Shown: positions 10,685 to 20,327, numbered from the stretch's first letter. The stretch is DNA of 64,000 nucleotides from Callorhinus ursinus (GCF_003265705.1 NW_020312966.1:21265436-21329435); one strand, 5' to 3'. The notes: generated by a model not told the origin, from the sequence alone. Numbers and translations: made by a program.

Positions 10685-11059
10685 GGTATATGTATATATA
10701 AAATAAGGAATATAGATATATATTTACATACTATCTTATAAATTACATATATAATATACATATATTAATATTATTATTAGTTTTATAGTAACATATATAT
10801 TTTATAATATAAACATATAATTTATATTGCTCACAAATATATATTTTATATATAAAAATATTTATGTATAAATGATATATAAGTAATATATATTATATAT
10901 AACATATGGTATAATTATAAATAATATAAAATAATAATGTAATAAGTATTATATATTATGTTATATTTTATATTATACATTTTATATACTTTATATTGTA
11001 TATAAATATAATTTATGATATTATATATATGTGTGTGTGTGTGTGTGTGTATGTATATA
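10685..11059. repeat. AT-rich low-complexity block ending in (GT)n
   Basis: About 370 bp composed almost wholly of 'tata', 'ataata' and 'tatata' variants, ending in a (GT) run at about 11030-11050 and 'atgtatatat'. It abuts the T-rich tail of the next SINE, so it may be an expanded, degenerated SINE-tail microsatellite. Such DNA is unstable in length and prone to assembly error. Confidence 0.9.
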
Positions 11060-11182
11060 TTTAAGTAGGCTCCATGCCCAGCACAGAGCCCATTGTGGGG
11101 CTTGAACTCACAACCCTGAGTTCAAGACCTGAGCTGAGATTAAGAGTTGGACACTTAACCGACTGAGCCACCCAGGCACCCC
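11060..11182 (-). mobile_element. Can-SINE, short type
   Basis: 'tttaagtaggctccatgcccagcacagagccc' is the variant tail segment of this family, followed by 'gtggggcttgaactcacaaccctgag' and head 'accgactgagccacccaggcacccc'. The AT-rich block occupies the place of its tail. Confidence 0.9.
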
Positions 11183-11924
11183 AGGGATATTTTTTATTAT
11201 TAGAATTGGTTCCTCTACATTTTATCATGGAAGAGTTGGTCAGGTGTCTACCTTTTTGAGCACCAGAGAGACTCACAGTAAGATGGCTTGCAAATGTGTA
11301 TTATGTGTATCATGATACGCTGAAGTTTTTGTAGTTACCGCTGCCTGCAGGAAAGGAAAGCGCTCAAACTCCTTTAATTATTGGGGTTTCTTGCACACAT
11401 CAAAGAGCCACCACCAGGCATGGGATTGCCTTCAGGAAGGTCCTGACTTCTGGAAGATGACTGTCAGCATTGTAATGCTGTTCTTGTCTGGCTTAGACAG
11501 TTCCTGAAATAGGAATTCTGTAGCAAGAGCACTGGATTAATCTTGGTTAATATTTGGTTAGACATGATGTATACATCTGTAATGGATGCATATAGCTTAA
11601 TTATGTTTTTAATTAACAAAACACATTGGTAAAATTACATCTCTGGAAATATCCAGAATAACATGGTGATTTTACCCCTTCACCTCCTTTTGAAGAAATG
11701 ACAGTATGGGTGTGGGCCATTGGCTAGTGTTTGAAAGTAATTGAGTATACATTCACTGCTTCCAACACTGAAAGCTTTTATCCCCTAGGCAATTTGGAAT
11801 CTTCCATGTTACACTGATACACTGGATGGTTTTTCGGAATGTCTGATATTCTCAAATTCTGCAGAGGTGGTTATTGAATATTAAAAACATATGTCTGCAA
11901 ACATTTTAAAATGCTGTGCTAGAG
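11183..11924. other. single-copy stretch, nothing recognised
   Basis: No repeat or gene identified in about 740 bp. No frame longer than about 70 codons. Confidence 0.5.
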
Positions 11925-12046
11925 GGGCACCTGGTTGGCTCAATCAGAAAAGCGTGTTACGCTTGATCTCGGGGTCATGGGTTCCAGCCCCATATTGGGT
12001 ATAGAGATTACTAAAAAATAATAATAAACTTAGAAAATTTTTTTTA
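11925..12046 (+). mobile_element. Can-SINE, short type
   Basis: Head 'ggggcacctggttggctcaatcag', body 'gatctcggggtcatgggttcc' and tail with 'aataataataaa'. TSD 'atgctgtgctagag' (11911-11924) and 'atgctgtgatagag' (from 12048) with one mismatch. Confidence 0.93.
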
Positions 12047-13082
12047 CATGCTGTGATAGAGACTTCTCATTTGTCATTACGTACTGAGTGTGTGGGCCTA
12101 CAAGTGTTCCTCCTTAATGACACGGCTTGACATTTCTAGGACTAACCAAGGAAGATAGAGTTGGTTGTGAATCACGTGGTCCTGTGCTGGAATGCCAGGC
12201 TTCCAGCTCCCAGCGCTGATTAAGTCCAAGAGGGTTGTTGCTATTCTCAGCACCAGGATTTTTTGCCTCCATCAATTTGCCGATATAGCATTCATGTAGC
12301 AAATGTGGACCTCCACGCCTCTTTCCAGTGCTTTAAATTTGGACAAATTTATCTTTTATCAAAAGGTTAATCCTGATGAATTATTGTCAGTTATTTCTGG
12401 AAGGTCTGCTACAGGTGTGGTTGAATTAATTCCATACTATGCATAGCCAGATGTATATTTTAGGAAAGATTTAGTGCATCTTGTGTGTTCAAAGAAGAAG
12501 TCCAAGACTGGAGATGCTCACAGTGGGGCCAGGATCTTTGCCCTACTGTGCAGATAAATGATGTTCACAAAAGGTGGAATTAGAGTTTTAATACTCTTGA
12601 TTGCTACACTCTACTTTCTAGTGTAATTCTTTTTTATTCTGTCTTTGTGACTTTTTCCCCTTTTGATTTCCTCTTTTTAATGGGAAGGTAAAACCCCTAT
12701 TCCTTTATCTTCTATAAAGAAGTATTCTTTGTGTTCTTATCATAGGTAAGAACACATACTCATACTCATTGTTTCCGGAAGCAGGAGGACTTTTTCATTC
12801 CTGTGGTCCCTGGGTCACACAGATGCAAAGAGAGGATGAAACAAAAGTGGGCCTTGGGAGAGGAATATAAATTAGTGTGTGGAAGTTAAAACAGAAAAAG
12901 GCATTGAGCACATACCTGCAGGAGATGGTTTGATATATGGAACACATAAATTCAGTAGGCGCAGCCGCCCCTGCCTTAAAGGAGCTTATACTCCGAGACC
13001 CACGTGCATAATAGGATGTAACAGCCACTCACGAGTAAGCATATTGACATTTCTGAACTTCCCTCAGTGAATAGTTCGCCTT
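12047..13082. other. single-copy stretch with a possible L2 relic
   Basis: No gene seen. 'gcagccgcccctgccttaaaggagcttatactcc' (about 12960-12995) resembles the reverse L2 segment 'ggtccctgccctcatggagcttacagtct', at low confidence (0.4). The 62- and 77-codon frames here have no motif. Confidence 0.4.
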
Positions 13083-13584
13083 AGTCTGCTAGGGTTGCCA
13101 TAACAAAGTACCACAGACTGGATGGTTTAAATAACAGAAACTTACTTTTTCACAGTTCTGGAGGCTAGAAGTCCAAGATCAAGGTGTGATAGGGTTTCTT
13201 CCGAGGGCCATAAGGGAGGCCTCGCTCCCTGGCTTGTAGATGACCACCCTCCCCCTGTATCTCTTCATATGGTCTTTTCTTTGTTGGGTGTGTGTCCAAA
13301 TGTCCTCTTCCAGTCATATCCGATGAGGGCCCACCCTAATGACCGTTTTTACTTAATTATTTTTTAATTTTAAAAAAATATTTTATTTTTAAGTATCTCT
13401 ACTCCCGACATCATAGGGCTTGAACTCACAGCTCTGAGGCCAAGAGTCACATGCTGTACCGACTGAGCCAGCCAGATGTACCTAATTACCTCTTTAAAAG
13501 ACTATCTCCAAATCTAGTCACATTCTGAGGTACTGGGAGCTAAGATTTCCACATAGGAATTTGGGGGGTCACAGGCTGTAACAA
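13083..13584 (-). mobile_element. MLT1-type LTR (ERVL-MaLR), split by a SINE
   Basis: The best-preserved MLT1 here, in reverse: 'ctagggttgccataacaaag', 'accacagactggatggttt', 'cacagttctggaggctagaag', 'gggcccaccctaatgacc', then after the SINE 'aattacctctttaaaagac', 'ccaaatctagtcacattc' and 'gaatttggggggtcac'. Solo LTR. Confidence 0.93.
13360..13479 (-). mobile_element. Can-SINE, short type, inside MLT1
   Basis: 'tatttttaagtatctctac' then 'gggcttgaactcacag' and head 'accgactgagccagccag'. TSD 'acttaatta' / 'acctaatta' (9 bp) is made of MLT1 sequence, so the SINE is younger than the LTR. Confidence 0.93.
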
Positions 13585-13757
13585 ATATGGTTGTAGATAC
13601 CCTTCCACACTAATACTCATACTTCTTTTCTCATTTCTTTTGCTCTTTTGAGTATAAAAGAAGTCAGGATTTTAAATTTTGTGGTTTCTCTTAGATTGTT
13701 CTGTGCTAATAATCTAGAAATTGCTTTTAGAGTTTCCCAGTGAATTTTAGAGTTTTT

Positions 13758-13865
13758 AAAACAGATATTTATGTATTTAAATAATCTCTTCACCCAATGT
13801 GGGGCTCACTTACAACCCGAGATCAAGAGTCTCATGCTCTTCTGACTGAGCCAGCCAGGCGCCCC
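13758..13865 (-). mobile_element. Can-SINE, short type
   Basis: 'tatttaaataatctcttcacccaatgtggggctc', 'gagatcaagagtctcatgctc' and head 'gactgagccagccaggcgcccc'. No TSD seen. Confidence 0.9.
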
Positions 13866-14189
13866 TGAAGTTCTATATGAGCCCTCATCAGTGGGTCAAA
13901 TTTGGTGGCTTCTCATTTCTCATTTTCTGGTAGTCTTTATTGGTCTGGTATTGAATAAAACAGTGAATAAAAGGTAGGAAAAATAAAACATTTGAAGGAG
14001 AAAATGTTGGGTTGATTCTTATGAAGACCATCAAACATTTAGAGAACGAATACCTACCATGTGAGCCCTTTTAGATAGTTCTGAAGTGAGTGGAGTGTTT
14101 TTGTTTCTGTTTTTTTTTCCAATATGTCTGCTGAGTTAAGAGCTTTTGGGAGAAAAAGAAGGCATGAGAATATAACTTCTTGGGTATTT

Positions 14190-15158
14190 TTTCATAAACT
14201 TTTTATTAAAGATAACATACATAAAAAGTATATCACTAAAGTGTACACTTTAGTGAATTATCACAAAGTGAATTCTTTAGATTAAGGATGTTGATAGCTC
14301 TGATTCTGTCCCTTTTAGTTACTGTTCCTCCCAAGGGTAACTACTGTCAAGACTTTCATCACCATAGATAGAAGTTTTGTTTTATTTTATATTATTTTAT
14401 TTTTTAAAGATTTTATTTATTTATTTGACAGAGAGAGACACAGCAAGAGAGGGAACACAAGCAGGGGGAGTGGGAGAGGGAGAAGCAGGCTTCCCGCCGA
14501 GCAGGGAGCCCGATGTGGGGCTCGATCCCAGGACCCTGAGATCATGACCTGAGCCGAAAGTAGACACTTAACGACTGAGCCACCCAGGCTCCCTAGATAC
14601 AAGTTTTAAACAGATTTCCATTAATCTAAATGCATTTGTACACTTTGTACTCTATTGTGTTTGTCTTCTTTTGCTCAGCATTCTGTGAAAGTCAGTCATG
14701 TTGTTGAGCGTAGCAATAGTTTGTTTTTTTCATGACTGTACAATTTTCGATTGTTTGAATATGCCACACCATGTTTATCCATTCTACTGTTCCTGCCATT
14801 TTGACTGTTACGAATAGTGCTGCTATGAACATCCTTGTAAATGTTACTTGTTAAACATATGTATGCATTTGTTTTGTGCGATGGAGTTGATGGATCATAG
14901 GGTGTATATTGAGTTTTAGTATATACCGTCAAAGAGTTTTCTAAAAGTACTTGTACCAATTTATGCTTCCACCAGTAATGTATGAGAGTTCTGGTTACCA
15001 CAGCTTTGCTAGTGCTTGATATTATCAAGTTTTAGATTGTGGACATTCTCTTCGTTAGGTAGTGGAATCTCATTGTGATTTTATTTTAAATTTCCCTGAT
15101 GACAAATGAGTTTATCTTTTCATCTGTTTTGATCATTAAAATAGCTTCGGTTGTGAAG
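14190..15158 (-). mobile_element. old L1M 3' part, interrupted
   Basis: In reverse: 'tttttattaaagataacatacataaaaagtatatc', 'tagtgaattatcacaaagtgaa', 'tcctcccaagggtaact' (3' UTR side). After a SINE follow 'atgccacaccatgtttatccattctactgttc', 'gctgctatgaacatccttgta', 'caatttatgcttccaccagtaatgtatgagagttc' and 'atctcattgtgatttt' (decayed ORF2 end). Probably continues briefly past the younger L1, from 19162. Confidence 0.82.
14379..14593 (-). mobile_element. Can-SINE, long type
   Basis: Tail with 'ttttattttatattatttt', 'aaagattttatttatttatttgac', middle 'cacagcaagagagggaacac' and head 'cgactgagccacccagg'. Imperfect TSD 'tagatagaagtttt' / 'tagatacaagtttt' in L1M sequence. This sub-type points to an arctoid genome. 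Confidence 0.95.
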
Positions 15159-15412
15159 ATTTTTTTTTTTTTTTTTTTTAGTTTCAGAGGTAGAATTCAG
15201 TGATTCATCAGTTGCATATAACATCCAGTGCTCATTACATCCAGTGCCCTCCTTAATGCCCGACACTCAGTTACCCATCCCCCACACACCTCCCCTCCAG
15301 CAACCCTCAGTTTGTTCCTAGAGTTAAGAGTCTCTTACGGTTTGTCTCCCTCTCTGATTTCATCTTACTTTATTTTTTCCCTCCCTTCCCCTATGATCCT
15401 CTGTTTTGTTTC

Positions 15413-16219
15413 TTAAGTGCCACATATGAGTGAAATCATACAAATGTCTTTCTCTGATTGACTTATTTTGCTTGGCATAGTACCCTCTAGTTTCATCCAT
15501 GTCCTTGCAGATGGTAAGATTTCATTTTTTTGTGTGGACATTGCTGCTATAAACATTGGGGTACAGGTGCCCCTCCGATACACTATGTTTGTATCCTTTG
15601 GATAAATACTAGTTGTGCAATTGCTGGGTCGTTGTAGGGTAGCTCTATTTTTAACTGTTTGAGGAACCTCCGTACTGCTTTCCACAGTGGCTGCACCAGC
15701 TTGCATTCCCATGAACAGTGTAGGAGGGTTCCCCTTTCTCTGCATCCTCACCAACATCTGTCGTTTCCTGAGTTGTTAATTTTAACCATCCTGACTGGTG
15801 TGAGGTGGTCTCTCATTGTGGTTTTGATTTGTATTTCTCTGATGCTGAGTGATGTTGAGCACTTTTTCATGTGTCTGTTGGTCATGTGTATGTCTTCTTT
15901 GAAGAAATGTCTGTTCATGTCTTCTGCCCGTTTCTTGACTGGATTATTTGTTTTTAGGGTGTTGAGTTTGATAAGTTCTTTATAGATTTTGGATACTAGC
16001 CCTTTCTGATAAGACTTGCAAATATCTTCTCCCATTCTGTAGGTTGTCTTTTAATTTTGTCGACTGTTTCCTTTGCTGTGCAAAAAAGCTTTTTATCTTG
16101 ATGAAGTCCCAATAGTTCATTTTTGCTTTTTTTTCCCCTTGCCTTTGAAGACGTGTCTAGCAAGAAGTTGCAGTGGCCGAGGTCAAAGAGGTTGCTGCCT
16201 GTATTCTCCTCTAGGATTT
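15413..16219 (-). pseudogene. L1 ORF2 C-terminal region, broken
   Basis: Minus-strand frames at 15413-15757, 15748-16035 and 15996-16229 together read as the L1 ORF2 C-terminus. Recognisable words are '[20 protein letters not shown]', '[13 protein letters not shown]' and '[16 protein letters not shown]', all standard in mammalian ORF2. The frame shifts between segments and 40 or more codons are missing near 15529. It cannot make an intact ORF2 protein. Confidence 0.92.
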
Positions 16220-16400
16220 TTTTTCCCAAGATTTTATTTATTTATTTGAGACAGAGAGAGAGCATGAGAGGGGGATGGTCAGAGGGAGAAGCAGACTCCC
16301 TGCTAAGCAGGGAGCCCAGTGTGGGACTCCATCCTGGGACTCCAGGATCATGACCTGAGCTGAAGGCAGTCAGTTAACCAACTGAGCCACCGAGGCGCCC
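16220..16400 (-). mobile_element. Can-SINE, long type, in L1
   Basis: 'ccaagattttatttatttatttgagacagag', 'gcagactccctgctaagcagggagccc' and head 'accaactgagccaccgaggcgccc'. The flanks share 'ggatttttt', a possible short TSD. Confidence 0.93.
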
Positions 16401-16450
16401 GGATTTTTTTTTTTTTTAAGATTTTATTTATTTATTTGACAGAAAGAGAG
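16401..16450 (-). mobile_element. Can-SINE tail, cut by the assembly gap
   Basis: 'ttttttttttttttaagattttatttatttatttgacagaaagagag' is the first 45-50 bp of a long-type minus-strand SINE; the rest must lie in the N-run. It directly follows the previous SINE's head. Confidence 0.9.
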
Positions 16451-16550
16451 NNNNNNNNNNNNNNNNNNNNNNNNNNNNNNNNNNNNNNNNNNNNNNNNNN
16501 NNNNNNNNNNNNNNNNNNNNNNNNNNNNNNNNNNNNNNNNNNNNNNNNNN
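16451..16550. other. assembly gap (100 N)
   Basis: Exactly 100 N, a conventional placeholder rather than a measured length. Both edges are SINE T-run/tail sequence, a likely cause of assembly failure. About 140 bp of SINE, and probably a stretch of L1 ORF2, are unaccounted for. Confidence 0.98.
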
Positions 16551-16744
16551 TTTTTTTTTTTTTTTTTTAAAGATTTTATTTATTTATTCATGAGAGCCAG
16601 AGAGAGAGAGAGAGAGAGAGGCGCAGAGGGAGAAGCAGGCTCCCAAGGAGCAGGGAGCCTGATGCGGGACTTGATCCCAGGACCCTGGGATCATGGCCTG
16701 AGCCGAAGGCAGACGCTTAACCATCTGAGCCACCCAGGCGCCCC
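16551..16744 (-). mobile_element. Can-SINE, long type
   Basis: T-run, 'aaagattttatttatttattcatgagag' and an (AG) run of about 20, then 'gcgcagagggagaagcaggctcc' and head 'accatctgagccacccaggcgcccc'. The 'cattcatgagag' middle resembles the form common in dogs, while the head and body are like its neighbours here. Confidence 0.95.
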
Positions 16745-17415
16745 TCCCATTGGATAGTCTTTCCTGCTTTGCCAATAGTTGACCATAGAGTTGAGGGTCC
16801 ATTTCTGGGATCTCTATTCTGTTCCATTGATCTACGTGTTTTTTGTTTTTTGTTTTTTGGTTTTTTTTTTGTGCCAGTACCATACTGTCTTGATGATTAC
16901 AGCTTTGTAATATAACTTGACGTCTGGAATTGTTTTGTCACCAGCTTTGGTTTTCTTTTTCAACATTCCTTTGGCTATTTGGGGTCTTTTCTGGTTCCAT
17001 ATAAATTTTAGGATTATTCGTTCCAGCTCTGTGAAAAATGTTCATGATATTTTGATAGGGATTGCATTGAATGTGTGATTGCTTTGGGTAGCTTAGACAT
17101 TTTAACAATATTTGTTCTTCCAATCCATGAGCCTGGAATGTTCTTCCATTTCTCTGTGTCTTCCTCAATTTCTTTCATAAGTGTTTTATAGTTTTCAGAG
17201 TATAGGTTCTTTACCTCTTGGGTTAGGTTTATTTCTAGCTATCTTATGGTTTTTGGTGCAATTGTAAATGGGATTGGTTCCTTAATTTCGCTTTCTTCTG
17301 TCTCATTGTTAGTGTATAGAAATGCACCTGACTTCTGGGCATTGATTTGTGATCTTGCCACTTTGCTGAATTCCTGTATGAGATCTAACAATTTTTGAGT
17401 GGAGTCTTTTGAGGT
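16745..17415 (-). pseudogene. L1 ORF2, region after the RT domain
   Basis: Minus-strand frames read ORF2: '[20 protein letters not shown]' (16584-16883 frame), then in 16938-17168 'RINPYQ'-type wording degraded to '[12 protein letters not shown]' and '[20 protein letters not shown]'. Several frameshifts; 'tttttgttttttgtttttt' near 16839 is an added T-rich slip. Non-functional. Confidence 0.88.
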
Positions 17416-17437
17416 TTCTTTCTTTCTTTCTTTCTTT
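17416..17437. repeat. (TTTC)n microsatellite
   Basis: Five to six copies of 'tttc' at the point where two SINEs entered the L1; probably grew from the SINE tail. Confidence 0.9.
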
Positions 17438-17664
17438 TTTTTTATTTTTATTTTATTTATTTATTTATTTTTTTAAGATTTTTATTTATTTATTGAGGGA
17501 GAGAGACAGAATGGTAGAGAGAGAGCATGAGAGGGAAGAGGGTCAGAGGGAGAAGTAGACTCCCTGCTTCGCAGGGAGCCCCATGCGGGACTCGATCCTG
17601 GGACCCCAGGATCATGAGCTGAGCCGAAGGCAGTTGCTTAAACAACTGAGCCACCCAGGCGCCC
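17438..17664 (-). mobile_element. Can-SINE, long type
   Basis: Extended 'tttattttatttattta' tail, middle 'gagagagcatgagaggg', 'gaagtagactccctgcttcgcagg' and head 'aacaactgagccacccaggcgccc'. Immediately followed by another SINE in the same orientation. Confidence 0.93.
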
Positions 17665-17866
17665 TCTTTCTTTTTTTTTTTTAAAGATTTTATTTATTCA
17701 TTTGAGAGAGAGAGAGAGAGCACAAGCAGGGGGAGAGGCAGAGGCAGAGGGAGAAGCAGACTCCCCATTAAGCTGGGAGCCCGACATAGGGCTCAATCCC
17801 AGGACCCTGAGATCATGACCTGAGCTGAAGGCAGAAGCTTAACCATCTGAGCCACCCAGGTGCCCC
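17665..17866 (-). mobile_element. Can-SINE, long type
   Basis: 'aaagattttatttattcatttgag', (AG) run, 'gcacaagcagggggagaggcag' and head 'accatctgagccacccaggtgcccc'. L1 ORF2 resumes right after it at the point where it stopped at 17415, so the two SINEs form a tandem insertion. Confidence 0.93.
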
Positions 17867-18319
17867 TTGGATTTTCAATATAGAGTGTCACGTTATCTGT
17901 GAAGAGTGAAAGTTTGACTCCTTCTTTGCCGATCTGGATGCCTTTTATTTCTTTTTGTTTTCTGATTGCTGAGGTTGTGACTTCTAGTACTATGTTGAAC
18001 AACGGTGATAGAGTGTTCCTGACCTCAGGGGAAAAGTTCTCAGTTTTTCCCGATTGAGGATGATATTTGCTGTGGGTTTTTCATATGTGGCTTTTGTGAT
18101 ATTAAGGTTTGTTCCCTTTATTCCTACACTGTGGAGAGTTTTAACCAAGAAAGGATGCTGTATTTTGTCAAATGGTTTTTCTGCATCTATTGAGAGGATC
18201 GTATGGTTCTTGTCCTTTCTTTTATTAATGTATTGCATCACATCAATTGATTTGTGGATGTTGAACCACCCTTGCAGCCCAGGAATAAATCCCACTTGGT
18301 CATGGTGAATAATCCTTTT
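17867..18319 (-). pseudogene. L1 ORF2 reverse-transcriptase palm, inactive
   Basis: Minus-strand frame 17990-18295 reads the RT core: '[16 protein letters not shown]', '[18 protein letters not shown]' (motif A region) and '[18 protein letters not shown]'. Frame 17793-18002 continues with '[17 protein letters not shown]'. The catalytic FADD box reads F-T-D-N (codons at 17892-17903, minus strand), so the second catalytic Asp is lost. Both changes are G-to-A on the coding strand. A frame break near 17995 separates the pieces. Dead copy. Confidence 0.95.
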
Positions 18320-18964
18320 TTTTTTAACTTTTTTTTTTATTGTTATGTTATGTTAATCACCATACATTACATCATTAGTTTTTGATGTAGTGTTCCATGA
18401 TTGTTTGTGTATAACATCCACTGCTTCATGTGGAACGTGCCCTCTTTAATACCCATCAGTGGGCTAACCCATCCCCCCTCCCCTCTAGAAGCCTCAGTTT
18501 GTTTTTCAGAGTCCATCGTCTCTCATGGTTCGTCTCCCCCTCCGATTTCCCCCCCTTCATTCTTCCTTCCTGCTATCTTATTTTTTTTAACATATAATGT
18601 ATTATTTGTTTCAGAGGTACAGATCTGTGATTCAACAGTCTTACACAATTCACAGCGCTCACCATAGCACATACCCTCCCAAGATACAAATGTAGGGATC
18701 CAAAGGGGTATGTGCACCCCGATGTTTATAGCAGCAATGTCCACAATAGCCAAACTATGGAAAGAGCCAAGATGTCCATCAACAGATGAATGGATAAAGA
18801 ATATGTGGTATATATATACAATGGAATATTATGCAGCCATCAAAAGGAATGAAATCTTGCCATTTGCAACGACGTGGATGGAACTGGAGGGTGTTATGCA
18901 GAGCGAAATAAGTCAATCGGAGAAGGACATATGACCTCACTGATATGAGGAATTCTTAATCTCA
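18320..18964 (-). mobile_element. carnivore L1 insertion with 5' inversion (twin priming)
   Basis: An exact 16-bp TSD, 'ggtgaataatcctttt', lies at 18304-18319 and 18965-18980. The first part (to about 18685) is L1 3' UTR on the minus strand ('acatcattagtttttgatgtagtgttcc', 'catataatgtattatttgtttcag'). The rest, 18686-18964, is the ORF2 end on the plus strand (frame 18710-18934, with 'MFIAAMST' and 'MEYYAAIKRNEILPF'). This is the classic inverted 5' structure. The target is ORF2 of the older L1. Confidence 0.95.
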
Positions 18965-19161
18965 GGTGAATAATCCTTTTAATGTAATGTTAGAGCCTAT
19001 TTGCTAGTATCTTGGTGAGAATTTTTGCATCCATGTTTATCAGGGATATTGGTCTGTAGTTCTTTTTGGTGGGGTCTTTGTTTGGTTTTGGGATCAAGGT
19101 AATGCTGGCTTCATAGAATGAGTTTGAAAGTTTTCCTTCCATTTCTATTTTTCAAAAGCAT
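18965..19161 (-). pseudogene. L1 ORF2, N-terminal end of the retained RT
   Basis: Resumes ORF2 after the nested L1: 'aatgtaatgttagagcctatttgctagtatcttggtgagaatttttgc' and 'ttcatagaatgagtttg' in reverse are standard L1 RT coding sequence. Similarity stops near 19160, marking the 5' truncation point. Confidence 0.87.
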
Positions 19162-20124
19162 TTGTGAAGCTGTTTAAAGTAATCATAGCCACTGAATTAT
19201 CCCTCAAATTCCCTCAAGTCTTCTAATTCTTAAGTAGATAAATAATGTATTGATCTTTTTTCAAATTTTGGTTTCTTATTTCTAGGGTGAAGGAGTTGGT
19301 TTTCTTGGGGCAGTCTAGGTTTGTGCTTTATTAACTGAATCCTCGTTGGACAATACAATTATGGTCACCCTGTTCACACCTGTCATCTTTTCTGCACTAT
19401 TTAAAGCTTTTCTATCCAAAATCACTCATTCATTTATTCTATCATTGTTGAGCTCCTATTTTATTCCACTAGTGTGATCAACACTCAGGAAATAAAGATA
19501 TGTATAAGGCATCCCCACCCCCAACGTCCTAAGTATTATGGAAGAAACAGATTATAGAACTGTTTCACCTGATTTAACCATAGCCCTGTAATCATAACTC
19601 TCAATTCTAACGGAGCTAGATTTCTGCAAGAAGAATATCTATGCTAATGAAATGATTTGTTATACCTAATAGCTTGTGTTGAGGATTTATGATATATTTT
19701 ATGCAACTAATAGTGACTTAGTAGTGACTTAGCAATTATATTTGGTCTGAATCACTGAGAGAATTCACTGTATGATTTCCTCTACCTTTGTGAAGGCAGT
19801 AGTTAAAAAATACCCCTTTTGGCACTGCATTTGTCTCAAGATCTTAATCTGTGTTGTGTATTTATGGTCAGAGAAATCTGTCAGCAGCTTCCTAGAATTC
19901 ATTTTGTGGGCACAGGCCTTAAGCCCTTGAGTTATGGTCAGAGAAACTTGTCTTAATGAGTTGAAATCATGTCTTAAAAAAATCATTATGGTCCCTATGT
20001 CCTCATTCAGCTGGATCCAGCTGTGTTAAAAAGGCAATCTAATCCTGCCTCTTCCCCAGCAGAGAATACTGTTTTAATTTAAATGTGTCCTGTTGTCGCA
20101 TCTGCCCAGGTGCTTAGCTCTTAC
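19162..20124. other. mostly single-copy, with an L2 fragment
   Basis: After a few L1M-like bases (19162-19190), no gene is seen. 19420-19560 ('tcattcatttattctatcattgttgagctcctattttattccactagtg', 'aggaaataaagatatg') looks like a reverse L2 3' end (0.5). Two imperfect copies of 'ttatggtcagagaaa.ctgtc' occur 70 bp apart (about 19862 and 19932). Confidence 0.45.
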
Positions 20125-20293
20125 TCTATGCTCACTCCCCTGTGTGATTGAACCATAAACCCTGTCTTGGAATTGTCTGTTTACTTGTCCACCTCCTAGA
20201 TTAGATTGTGATCAACGTCAAATTCCCGGCAGCTGGCTTGATGCCCCGTTCGAGTTAGCTGTTCTGGTCAGTAAATGCCTTTTGAATGAAGTA
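20125..20293 (+). repeat. L2 LINE 3' end
   Basis: 'cacctcctagattagattgtgatcaacgtcaaattcc' then 'gtcagtaaatgccttttgaatgaa' follow the L2 3' end ('...gaattgtgagctccttgagggcagg...gctcaataaatatttgttgaatga'). Diverged. Confidence 0.55.
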
Positions 20294-20327
20294 GGATAAG
20301 CAAATAACAGAACCCAAGCACACACAC

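Larger units (their letters stand above)
15159..19161 (-). mobile_element. carnivore L1, 5'-truncated, with nested insertions
   Basis: Starts with a T-run (reverse poly-A), then the carnivore L1 3' UTR ('gtttcagaggtagaattcagtg', 'ccagtgctcattac', 'ctcagtttgttcct'). It continues through the ORF2 C-terminal region and reverse transcriptase palm, and ends in RT sequence near 19160. A short TSD 'ttgtgaag' (15151-15158 and 19162-19169) is plausible. Removing nested SINEs and a second L1 leaves roughly 2.5 kb, so most of the element's 5' side (ORF1, endonuclease) is absent. Relative to the other copies here, about 120 bp of the ORF2 end is missing near 15529. Confidence 0.93.

Noticed and set aside
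13083..13584. Possible exon-like conserved wording
   Set aside because: The text is the standard reverse MLT1 LTR sequence, found at thousands of loci.
18710..18934. 74-codon plus-strand frame with protein-like wording
   Set aside because: It is the L1 ORF2 C-terminus in the inverted part of the twin-primed L1.
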